A DNA stretch of 64,000 bases from Tigriopus japonicus (Eukaryota > Arthropoda > Copepoda > Harpacticoida > Harpacticidae). Position numbers and translations under genes: made by a program. The stretch covers positions 1,048,010 to 1,112,009 of the forward strand of contig JAAGOF010000251.1 in the NCBI GenBank assembly GCA_010645155.1. The letters are read 5' to 3'. Below are positions 10,224 to 20,400 of the stretch, in pieces. Below the pieces are notes generated by a model, which was given only the letters and a program-made list of their open reading frames with translations, did no database searches and was not told the DNA's origin. Position 1 is the first letter of the stretch; the number at the start of each line of letters is the position of its first letter.

Positions 10224-12900
10224 TAATTGCGAGGATTCTTTTCTTAAATAAATAATTGCCAAAGCCGTGAAATTTAATCTCTTCGTCAATCACTAATTGA
10301 TTGTACAAAAATGGACCAGTCTAACTAACCCTTTGGTACTTAGTTAACAACTCTGGGTTGGGCTTTTGATACGACGCAAATATTTCAGACATTAGGTTGC
10401 TGAAAACTTTTTTGAAAAAAAAAATAGATTCATGAAACACTTTGGAAGATGTTCTTTTAATGATTGAAAACGAACAATTGTTATAGCTAGAGTTTAGTTC
10501 AGGATGAACACGTAAGTTTTCTTGAGAGTGCCTGTTGTAGCGTGAAAGGAGAGTGATATTGCCGTATTGCACTTGGACTTGGCAACTTTGCCTCCATGTC
10601 CCTGCCTCTCTTCCTTTCATACCATAAATACTTCTTTAGTTTAAATATATTTGAAATTGAAATCCATCATTGAATTATTCTAGAACCATTTGCCTTACGT
10701 TCTGCCGCGTGCTCTGGGCCGTACCAGAGCTATCAAGTACATCAAAGCATGTACTTGAGATCTCTAGGCCATGCATCGATGTCTGCATCCAGGATAACCC
10801 ATCCACATTCCAAGGCAATTTCCCAAAACTTTACCCAACATTTGGACCATCCTGCCTCTTTCTTCGTTTTTTCGGCTTGAACTTGTACGAGGACGTTTCA
10901 AAAAGAAATGCGAATGGACATTGTGAATTTCTACTAAGAATCGTAGAAGAACATAAACAATATATAATTTTTTTTGACACCCTTGAGCATTTTTGGTTAT
11001 TTACATTTCTGTCTATATGGTCACGTTTGATTGTAAATTTGTTTTGAATTGGTGCCATTGGCCCTACTGATGCGAATAATAAATATTATTGACCGCTTGC
11101 TCCTTTTATGAGACTTCCTCCAAGCCCGAAGAGGGGAGGTCCAAAATATTATTCACCTACAACTTACATTGTTACCCTACAATTCATTTTATTACCCTAC
11201 CAATCACTTTATTGCCCTATGAATGAATCATGTCTTTACAAATACATCTCAGACGCACAATTACTTGCACGTCTGAAGCCCCGGTCTCGTTGACGGGGAA
11301 TGATCCACTGAAGAAGCCGTGGTAGGCTTTTAAACCATGGCACTGCGTAGCCAACACACCAACTGATGTACTTGAGGAGAACGGAGCTTGCTCCTAATAC
11401 CGGTATTGAGTAAGCAAAGCATTCTAGTTGGATAGTACGAATGTCCGTGGTTGAACTGATTTTCAGGGTTGAAAAATTGTAACGGAAGTCCCAAAAAGGA
11501 TAAGTTGGTCAACAAAATACCATATGCACCCACAAATGAAGGGAGTAATAGCCAAGATCCGACATCACTCGTTTCATTTTAATTGACGCCCTTGGGTTGC
11601 CAATAAAATGAAACTCCCTCCGCCGGATTTTGGCCGTTACTCCCTTCCTTTGCAGGTGCATAAATAGTATGTATTGGCAAGTGTCAGATGATCATTTGTC
11701 CTAAGGCGTGGTCCCTTTGGCAGCCCTGTTTTTCTGGGATACCAAAACAATCAATATCTGTTGACTTCTTTTTCCAATTTGTTTGTTTTTATCTTAATTT
11801 GTATCTCTTTGGTACGCTGCTGGTTGCACGGCGGCGCGGACGCGAGGGCCGCCATGTACATGTCAAGAGATGGGAGTGGACCGACATTTCTGACTAGTAC
11901 ATGACTCAACATTCATCTTGAGATTCACGGTTTGAAACTGGTGAAGATAATCTCGAAAGTACTCGAGAAAAAAAATTTCGATTGAGGTATCGATGAACCA
12001 CGATAAAAATTGGATGCTCCATGATCATTTGAACGTATGGGATTCAACTCTTCTAAACAAATTAAGGTGGCATAGCTGTTATTGGCACCGTTTTTGCAGT
12101 ATGCCTTACCTTTGGTACAATTAGGACGTCGATGTTTAGTGGAACCACATCAAAAACACTTATTTCTCGCTTATATCTTCGCGTCAATAAAAGATATCTC
12201 AAAGCGAATTCTTCCTCAATCGTTTATACTAATAGATTGTCCCCAAATATTTTCATGGTTGGATCAATTTTCATACCAATTTTAACTTCTAATTCGCGGT
12301 CGATGAATTGTTGCCCCAGTTTGGAAACTAGGTCAGCGATTTAACAAAAACATGTGGAAATACGCGAGATTTAAGCTCTAGGAAACTCGATTCATTGTAG
12401 GCAGACCGTAGACTTACATTCGCACTCTGAATTGAGTTTTTTTGCCCTAAATACAATAAAAAAAGCAATACACATGTACATTGTTGGCGGGCTGGGAACA
12501 GTTGCTCCACACAAATCGGTGTTTATGTCATACGAATCGAGACTTTCGATCAGATCTGTCTTAGTTCCAGTGATATGAGCTCGACGACTTTAAGATCGGA
12601 CTCAGAGTACTAAAGTACGATCTTGAGATCGATCTTTTGCGTCTAAAAAAGCTAGCCTCGGATTCAAGATGGTTTTGAGCTAACAATGAATTCTGCCCTG
12701 CCTTCAGGCCCTCCCTTGTTGATTTTGTAGGAATCTAAATTTGTTGGCTGTCGGACTATTTGGCAAAACATATAAAATGGTTAAAAATGTAAGAGAAAAT
12801 AAAATGTAGTTTTAAGATTTTAAAAAATCTTAGCCCTAATAAGTAGATTCCTGATGGGTTTCATTTGATCAATGATAGTCAAAAGCTATAGTTTTATTAA
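10224..12900. other. Intergenic stretch without a recognisable gene
   Basis: No coding signal that I trust on either strand. ORFs are short and show no known motif; the longest, 125 codons at 10670-11047, has a run of uncharged residues at its end and no match I know. The only structure is the repeat at 11380-11660. Confidence 0.4.
11380..11660 (-). repeat. Dispersed fold-back repeat, copy A
   Basis: Inverted copy of 33930-34235. Shared blocks include GGACTTCCGTTACAATTTTT, GATCCGACATCACTCG and AAACTCCCTCCGCCGG (copy-specific form). Within each copy the segments around GAAGGGAGTAATGGCC and GAAGGGAGGAATGGTC are themselves inverted, so the unit folds back on itself. Confidence 0.7.
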
Positions 12901-13080
12901 CAAAACACGTTTTTCAAGAAGTAACTTCTTGAAGACTTGTCAACATGCCAACACTTTTAAATGAAATCAATTAACCCTTGTTCTCGGATTAGAAACTAAG
13001 GAAAGCGATCAAAAAGATTAGAAAGAGAACAAACCGTAACAATTTCCAAAATTGATTTATTTTCATCATAATCAAAACAA

Positions 13081-13536
13081 TTAATTTTGATCAATTTGAT
13101 TCGAAATATCCCGATGAAGTTTGGATCCAATCAGAACCGGGCATTCTCTAATAATGGTCTCAATATCGCGATTTCGACGCCAACTGCTCCACAAGTGGAG
13201 CAACAAGGGTAGCACCCCGTCATCTCCATTGGCGTACATCTCAATCCACCTGGGGGTGTTACCTCGCCAGATGTATTTGAGCCCACGGATCAATTCTTCA
13301 TTTTGCTCGGGACATTGCTCCTTGACCTTCAATACCGTCGTCCAGAAAGGCTGATGGGGAATCCTTTGTCTAAGTTCGTTGAAGAAATATTCGTCCGAGT
13401 CTTGTCCAAGGGACAAGTGGCAGAGGTTGGATCCAGGGCGTTGAAGTCTGTACACTAAGTCACATGGCTCAAGAAGGCATTGCACCAACTCGATCAATAC
13501 AGTTATGACAATGATATATTTCAGCATGATGGACAC
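13081..13536 (-). CDS. Small predicted secreted protein, copy B (unknown family)
   Basis: Intronless ORF of 151 codons. Residues 1-20 (MSIMLKYIIVITVLIELVQC) form a typical signal peptide: short N-region, hydrophobic core, polar end. The mature part is about 131 residues with Cys in QCLLEPC, NLCHL, EQCPEQ and RECPV, and a tryptophan-rich C-terminal half (KYIWRGNTPRWIEMY, LLHLWSSWRRNRD). No family is recognised and no function is claimed. It differs from the copy at 16794 only in the last seven residues (SNQIDQN here). Together with that copy and the broken copy at 8929 it defines a local gene family. The upstream 500 bp are shared with the other copies, supporting a real promoter. A polyadenylation-like AATAAA lies just downstream on this strand, near 13055. 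Alternative: a gene carried by an unrecognised mobile element. Confidence 0.7.
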   Translation of the reverse strand: MSIMLKYIIVITVLIELVQCLLEPCDLVYRLQRPGSNLCHLSLGQDSDEYFFNELRQRIPHQPFWTTVLKVKEQCPEQNEELIRGLKYIWRGNTPRWIEMYANGDDGVLPLLLHLWSSWRRNRDIETIIRECPVLIGSKLHRDISNQIDQN

Positions 13537-14244
13537 ACGGTGACTTTAAGAAGACTTGTGAGGGGATAGAGATTCGTTAGTTAGCTGAGAAGTAATGCTG
13601 AGCTGGAAAACCATGTATTATTAAAATTTTGACATTATCCTTTCTTTGGTGAGTTTAAGAACCTACATTTTAGGCCAGTTTTTCTCTGACCAGAAGACAT
13701 CAGGCGTAAATTTACTAAACGCATTAAGCGACCAAATTTGTTGTCTTGAGTTTGAATCAAGTCTATGCACATTTTGGGCTTTTCATGAAGTCAAATTTTG
13801 ACCCAAAAGTAGGTATGTTTGATAAATTTTTGGTGATATACCAAATACCAACGTTTTCCACGTCTTTTGATAGTGGTTGAAAACCACGCGACAAACACGT
13901 GTTTCTCCTTTGGTTTCCACGCTCCTCTCGAACGCTGGAGGTTTTGACAGGGGTGGTAAACCACGTGATCATAGCTAAAAACGATTATCATCAAGAAACA
14001 TTTCTGGGACTCTGTTTTGTGTATCTTTAAATATTTTTCAATAACTCTCGCAGGGCTGATATGTGTGATGTTCCAAGACAAAACAACGAAAACAAGTGGA
14101 TTGTCACTTGTAAAATATGCTTTCCTTTCAATATGTTGAATTGACATATTACTATCAAAAGAAGTGGCAAAATTTCAAACACGGCTTTCTGAATCATATG
14201 GTTAGAGTTTTGGTTAAATGGATCATATTAAGTGGTTCCCTTTG

Positions 14245-14493
14245 TCTTTTTTTTTTGGTTTGTTGGTGCTAGGGTCTGAGGGTTGAGCCTCGCCCGGCCA
14301 GCGAAGCCAGCCATCACATCATACAGTTTTTCCGATAGGCAATTACAAGTCCGGTAGCAGAATAGTTCTCCGTTTGTGGGGGTAGAATATCGTCTAAAAG
14401 TTTCCTTGAGAAAGGTCGGGGAGGAGAATCGAATCTGAGACCTCTCTCACTACAGGAAACTGCACTAACCACAACACCACGTCTCCTCCCATT
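14245..14493 (-). mobile_element. tRNA-derived SINE, copy in left arm
   Basis: The mirror image of 15837-16085. On the minus strand it has a tRNA-like head with A-box-like GTGGTTAGTGCAG and B-box-like GATTCGATTCTCC, then a body ending in an A-rich tail. It belongs to the same family as 59484-59605. Confidence 0.8.
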
Positions 14494-14829
14494 TCGAGTC
14501 GAAATTTATTTTGTCGAAATAAGCTAACTACAAAGTTAACTTTTTTGCCATTTTCGCCAACTAAAACTCTGCCACCTACTCGTTGAAAAGGTAGCTGCAT
14601 AGTTGTACAACATTGTCAAACATTTTAAACCACTTAATAATTAACATTCCATGGTGCGATCTTCGACAACTACAGTCTCACTGAGAATAAAGACAAGGCT
14701 TTCAAAATCAATTGCTAACAAAAAAACTATCATGTCTCGGTAAAATGGGCCCATAAACACTCCTCAGGATAAACCTGTTTCTTTGAAAGCTAACCTAGTC
14801 TTAAAATTGTACTTATTAAATTCAAATCA

Positions 14830-15049
14830 AAGTTCCTCTGACTTCAAGTATTGCAAAGGTCTATGTTAAGATGATGAAGGTCAAACTTGTGGACCATATG
14901 GAAGTTCATGATATAATTCCCCCTCGTAAGCATGGGTTTCGAGCGCATTTTAGTACAATCACCCAATTGTTTGACCATATTGAACAGATCATTGACGGAC
15001 TTGGATGTCACGTGTCAGTTGATGCAGTCTGTCCTGACTTATCGATATA
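14830..15049 (+). pseudogene. Non-LTR retrotransposon reverse-transcriptase fragment
   Basis: The frame reads VPLTSSIAKVYVKMMK, then RKHGFRAHFSTITQLFDH, then VSVDAVCPDLSI and a stop. This is the RT segment around motif 2a to A of Jockey/CR1/RTE-type LINEs, where D-x-x-x-x-D precedes SKAFD. It is truncated at both sides. It occupies the spacer of the inverted duplication. Confidence 0.75.
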
Positions 15050-15153
15050 GTTATTGCTATTATAGTTGTGCCTTCTCAAACTTATGTACTGAAGAGAGCA
15101 TAGAATGAATGAACTTAATACGGACAAATTACCAGCTGTGCATGAATCAACTT

Positions 15154-15300
15154 CAATGAAGCTTCTTACCTGGAATGCATCAATTCTCTTGACGAACAAG
15201 GAACTCGTTTTTCCACAATTGGTAGAGAATTGTAACATAAATGTGGCTTTTTGTGGTAGGCATGCCACGACCTCCAACCGAGGTCTCTTTTGTTAACACA
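15154..15300 (+). pseudogene. LINE endonuclease N-terminal fragment
   Basis: MKLLTWNASILLTNKE and FPQLVENCNINVAFC resemble the start of an APE-type LINE endonuclease (LLTWN ... E ... L ... DV). No catalytic residues follow before the similarity is lost. It lies after, not before, the RT fragment at 14830, so the two are rearranged or come from different insertions. Weak call. Confidence 0.4.
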
Positions 15301-15836
15301 GGTGGTGCAACGAGGAGGATGGATTTTGACGCAGTTCGTATCAAAACACACTTTGTTCCCTCTGGCGGCCTTGCAGACTTTCTCAGGGTCAGGTTTATTT
15401 TCAGGCCCATCAGACTAATGGGCCCTGTCCGCCAGAAAAGGCCCCCAAACCACGCTCTCTATGCACGCTGCACACGCGAGGTAGAGAGCTCGAGTGATAT
15501 CATCATTTTTATTGCCTTTGAATCATTTCTTCAAGAAGCCATGACGCAAAGTTGTTGACTAATTCGGATGTCAATTCAAATGGAAGTGTAATCACTGAGT
15601 AGGGGTAGAATTTTTTTTGCTAAAATCAATGTTGGCGGAATTAACCTTGGCGGAGCTGAACGTGGCGAAAATCACCGACGGGGGAGTTTAACATGGCTGA
15701 GTTAACCATTGAAGGAGTGATTGTTGGGAGAGTTTGCCGTGGTGGATATTACTGCTGGCAGAGTTTTTCAAAAAATAAAAAAATACGCAAAACAGAGTTT
15801 CAGAAATTGCATTTGATAAAAACTGTTTGTATGGGA

Positions 15837-16085
15837 AATGGGAGGAGACGTGGTGTTGTGGTTAGTGCAGTTTCCTGTAGTGAGAGAGGTCTCAGATTCG
15901 ATTCTCCTCCCCGACCTTTCTCAAGGAAACTTTTAGACGATATTCTACCCCCACAAACGGAGAACTATTCTGCTACCGGACTTGTAATTGCCTATCGGAA
16001 AAACTGTATGATGTGATGGCTGGCTTCGCTGGCCGGGCGAGGCTCAACCCTCAGACCCTAGCACCAACAAACCAAAAAAAAAAGA
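15837..16085 (+). mobile_element. tRNA-derived SINE, copy in right arm
   Basis: Head GGGAGGAGACGTGG, A-box-like GTGGTTAGTGCAG, B-box-like GATTCGATTCTCC, and a 3' run of A ending near 16083. The first seven bases of the head can pair with TCCTCCC after the B box, like an acceptor stem. The T-arm stem is degraded and a non-tRNA body follows, so it is a SINE rather than a tRNA gene. Confidence 0.85.
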
Positions 16086-16793
16086 CAAAGGGAACCACTT
16101 AATATGATCCATTTAACCAAAACTCTAACCATATGATTCAGAAAGCCGTGTTTGAAATTTTGCCACTTCTTTTGATAGTAATATGTCAATTCAACATATT
16201 GAAAGGAAAGCATATTTTACAAGTGACAATCCACTTGTTTTCGTTGTTTTGTCTTGGAACATCACACATATCAGCCCTGCGAGAGTTATTGAAAAATATT
16301 TAAAGATACACAAAACAGAGTCCCAGAAATGTTTCTTGATGATAATCGTTTTTAGCTATGATCACGTGGTTTACCACCCCTGTCAAAACCTCCAGCGTTC
16401 GAGAGGAGCGTGGAAACCAAAGGAGAAACACGTGTTTGTCGCGTGGTTTTCAACCACTATCAAAAGACGTGGAAAACGTTGGTATTTGGTATATCACCAA
16501 AAATTTATCAAACATACCTACTTTTGGGTCAAAATTTGACTTCATGAAAAGCCCAAAATGTGCATAGACTTGATTCAAACTCAAGACAACAAATTTGGTC
16601 GCTTAATGCGTTTAGTAAATTTACGCCTGATGTCTTCTGGTCAGAGAAAAACTGGCCTAAAATGTAGGTTCTTAAACTCACCAAAGAAAGGATAATGTCA
16701 AAATTTTAATAATACATGGTTTTCCAGCTCAGCATTACTTCTCAGCTAACTAACGAATCTCTATCCCCTCACAAGTCTTCTTAAAGTCACCGT

Positions 16794-17249
16794 GTGTCCA
16801 TCATGCTGAAATATATCATTGTCATAACTGTATTGATCGAGTTGGTGCAATGCCTTCTTGAGCCATGTGACTTAGTGTACAGACTTCAACGCCCTGGATC
16901 CAACCTCTGCCACTTGTCCCTTGGACAAGACTCGGACGAATATTTCTTCAACGAACTTAGACAAAGGATTCCCCATCAGCCTTTCTGGACGACGGTATTG
17001 AAGGTCAAGGAGCAATGTCCCGAGCAAAATGAAGAATTGATCCGTGGGCTCAAATACATCTGGCGAGGTAACACCCCCAGGTGGATTGAGATGTACGCCA
17101 ATGGAGATGACGGGGTGCTACCCTTGTTGCTCCACTTGTGGAGCAGTTGGCGTCGAAATCGCGATATTGAGACCATTATTAGAGAATGCCCGGTTCTGAT
17201 TGGATCCAAACTTCATCGGGATATCGCAAATCAAATCGCACAAAGTTAA
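16794..17249 (+). CDS. Small predicted secreted protein, copy C' (unknown family)
   Basis: Intronless, 151 codons, start ATG at 16801 or 16794 (the track frame begins MSIMLKY). The N-terminal signal peptide is followed by a mature domain with four spaced cysteine motifs (EPCDL, NLCHL, EQCPE, RECPV). Residues 1-144 equal those of the inverted copy at 13081-13536; the end here is ANQIAQS. It is divergently placed from that copy, the two upstream regions facing each other across the spacer. An AATAAA follows the stop near 17272, fitting a transcribed gene. Function unknown; secretion is the only property the sequence supports. Confidence 0.7.
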   Translation: MSIMLKYIIVITVLIELVQCLLEPCDLVYRLQRPGSNLCHLSLGQDSDEYFFNELRQRIPHQPFWTTVLKVKEQCPEQNEELIRGLKYIWRGNTPRWIEMYANGDDGVLPLLLHLWSSWRRNRDIETIIRECPVLIGSKLHRDIANQIAQS

Positions 17250-17491
17250 TGAATTGTTTGCATTTTGATGAAAATAAATCGATTATGGATATTTTAACGG
17301 TTTGTTCTCTTTCTCATCTTTTTCGATAGTTTTCCCTAGCTTCTTATCCGGAGACCACAGTTAAATTGGTTTAATTTAAAAAATGTTGGCGTTTTGAAAA
17401 GTCTAACTTTTTAAAAAACCACACATCTTTGGTAAAACCATGGTTTTTGAATTGCATTAATCAAATGAAATCCTTCAACTATAAGGTATGA

Positions 17492-20400
17492 CTATAGGAA
17501 TGTATTTTGGACATCCATTTCAATGATATCAGGGATTTTAAACCGCTCCTCGCTGTCACCAATAATTGCTTCTTTTGATTTTGGTTCTTCATAATCAAGA
17601 AAATTTGTCCAAGTGTTATTCCACCTTGATGGATGTCCTCTGAGGTCCTTTTTCTTAACTATGGAGAATTGAATTGTGTTTTGCAACATATCCAAAATAT
17701 CCAATATTTTTGTTGGAATAGCCCTTCCTTCGATGCCAAGCAAGTTCTCAAATTCACAGGGATCTTTTGTAATGTCAAACAAGCAAGGTCCTTCCGTCAA
17801 GTCACAAGGGATTTTCTGAAACCCAAGAATGTCAAATAGGTTGCAGAAAACCAAGTTGAATTGATATCATTTTTAAGGTACCAATATGCTTCAATCCTGG
17901 TCGAAGTTGGTTTTCCTTGTCATCTGATCATGAGTAGGGACAGGAAGTTAAGACGAATAAAACTGTCAAATTAAACGAAAAAAGACGAATAAAAGTTCCC
18001 AACAGACGAAAAAAAAGAAAAAAACTTGCAAAACGGAAAAAATCGAATTAATTTCCCAAAAAGGCGAATGAACCTATTTTATAAGACAAGAAAAACTAAA
18101 TGCCCGTCCAGACGAAATAAGACGTTTAAAGCTGCTCCCACAAAATAGACGTTATGTATGTCCCTATTGATAAGGAATCTGTCTGAATTGATTTGACTGT
18201 CAAAAACGGCGAAATCTAGAAAATTTAAAAAAGGAAGTACCTAATGAGAAAGAATTAGCCAGTAGTACATATGTCAAATAAAAACCAAGAGTTAAAAATT
18301 CCTTTTTAAACGAACGTTTTTAGTACAGCTATACTTAAAATCAGATTTGCAAATCCAATAATTGTTCTGATGGCCTTTTCAACCCAATAGTAATATTTTC
18401 TTTCTTTGTCTGTCGAGCAACTTTACGAGTACAAGTTAATTTATAGGTGTGGATTGTATTTTGTTTGTGCAAAACCGCAACTGACAATCAAATTATTACA
18501 TTGGCAATGATTGGTGGGGTTGAACTTTCTTTAAAGTTTTTATTTTCTTGGAAAGTTAAAAAAAAACCGCTGCAGCCACTTGAAATCTAAGAAAATCCAT
18601 ATCTTTGGCCAATTAGACGAAAAAAGACGAATAAAATCCAAAATAGACGAAAAAAAATTCTCGATGAATAAAGGCAAAAAGACGAAAGAAGACGAAATTA
18701 AGACAGGAACTGAAGACGAATAAGTTTATTCGCGTTAAGTTCCTGTCCCTAATTATGAGAGAAAAAGGGAAGCAAAACCAGGAAAAATAACTGACACAAG
18801 GTCGATTGTTGAGGTACTTTTGGTGTATGGTAGAAGCATATCTAGAAGCATGAAAGAAGTATATGAGATGGAGTGGAAATAACCATGCTCGATTAAGTTT
18901 TGCTACTCTGCGCTTTTTCTACTCCGTCTAATATGCTTCTTTCATGCTTCTATATACTCCCAAACTACCTAAACAACCGACCTATTTGGTCGGTTGTTGA
19001 AGTAGTTTGGACGTTAAGTAAGATAGAATTAGAAACTATCACACGTCTCTTCACATCAGCTGCGTTTTTGCGATTGAAAAACGTAGCTTATGTACTGAGA
19101 GTGTGATTATTTAACTTGAAACTACAGATTTTGAAATATCTGGCAACACTCCTTTGTTGTTCTTTCGTCCGAACCTCACATCGTCACCATTACCGCTTCA
19201 CCTATTCTTTTTACTATACTTCCGAATGGCCTTAAGAACTGACCCTATTATGGTCAGTAGAATCTAACGTGGCTTTCCGTGACCACCTCTCATCATCAAC
19301 AGCAATGACAATTTTAGACAACAAAACGTCGTTTTGGTATACCTTCAAACTGCCACAATTAATAGTCACTTGTTGTCTTAAGGCCAAAATATGAGAGGAA
19401 TTCGGCAATCCATGACCAAGGGATGCCAATGCAATTGCAGTATGGCTGTTTTGGACCTTCTTCAATTGATAGTTTGGTACGTCATTTATGATCCCATGCC
19501 AGAAGTTGTAACCTCTGTTTCCTTTCAGAGTACCTTCAATAATTTTGTAATTTTCTACCCTAAGGGCATAAACTTTCTTCGATGAAGATGAATTGTGAAG
19601 AATGATTTTTCTTGGCGAGGATTGTTCTTTTGTTAGGGCAGACCACAAACTGACCCCATCCAATTTAGACAAGCCAGTCAGCTGTCCTCCTAGAATTAGA
19701 GTTAAGCATTAACTGTTTCAATTACAAAAAGATGAAAACGAGATAAATTTCATGACATTATTATGATACGTCATGGCAAGTGTGATGACTTACCAGCTGC
19801 CGAATAGAGAGTTGGAAGCCAATCATAAATTGTCATCATTTCAGTGGATATTCTTGATTGGTTTTGTATGAATGGACTCCAAATGACGCCCACTCCTCTA
19901 ATTCCACCCTCAAATAAACCACTTTTCATCTATTCAAGAACGTCAAAGTTGGAAGCCATTCATTTGGTTCATTTTTCGTACTACTCACACCTCGTAAAGG
20001 ATAATTGGAACCAACTGCTCCATGGTATTTGTCTCCTGCTCCACCATTATCCGTGCTGAATACTATTATAGAGTTATTGAGCATGTTTTCCTTTCTCAAA
20101 GCAGTTATAATGGTGCCAACAGATTCATCCATTGACTTTAGTTGTGCTGAAAAGTGGAGGCACCATTGTGGCGACTTTGCAAGCTTCACAACCCAAGCCA
20201 AAATTACAATTTCACCTGCAAAAATTTGACGCTTGTTGTGAAGTGCTGGAGTACAATTTATATAAGAAAACTCTTCAGCCATTCTAGAATGAGCTTGGAC
20301 AGGCGTGTGAACAGCTGCATGAGACATGAGTAAAAATAAAGGTTGCGTTTTATCATGATTATGTATGATTTTAACAGACTCCTGTGCGATGACATCTGTC

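Larger units (their letters stand above)
12930..17410. repeat. Large inverted duplication (two ~1.5-kb arms and a 1.34-kb spacer)
   Basis: Arms 13106-14495 and 15835-17224 mirror each other with constant coordinate sum 30330, that is without any indel; all shared ORFs I compared are identical. Outside the arms (12930-13105 against 17225-17410) the similarity continues but with many differences, roughly one in four to five. The inner edge of the arms coincides with the start of a tRNA-derived SINE. Each arm carries one complete copy of the secreted-protein gene plus its upstream region. The spacer 14496-15834 holds LINE fragments. Confidence 0.9.

Noticed and set aside
10670..11047. 125-codon plus-strand ORF
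   Set aside because: No motif, signal or splice context; its hydrophobic and aromatic end comes from T-rich DNA.
15837..15912. Possible tRNA gene
   Set aside because: A and B boxes and an acceptor-like stem are present, but the T arm does not pair and a repeated non-tRNA body follows in all copies, so it is a SINE head.
16183..16539. 118-codon ORF present identically in both palindrome arms
   Set aside because: Identity follows from the arm duplication and is not evidence of selection. The third copy of the region does not keep the frame, and the ORF covers the upstream region of the secreted-protein gene.
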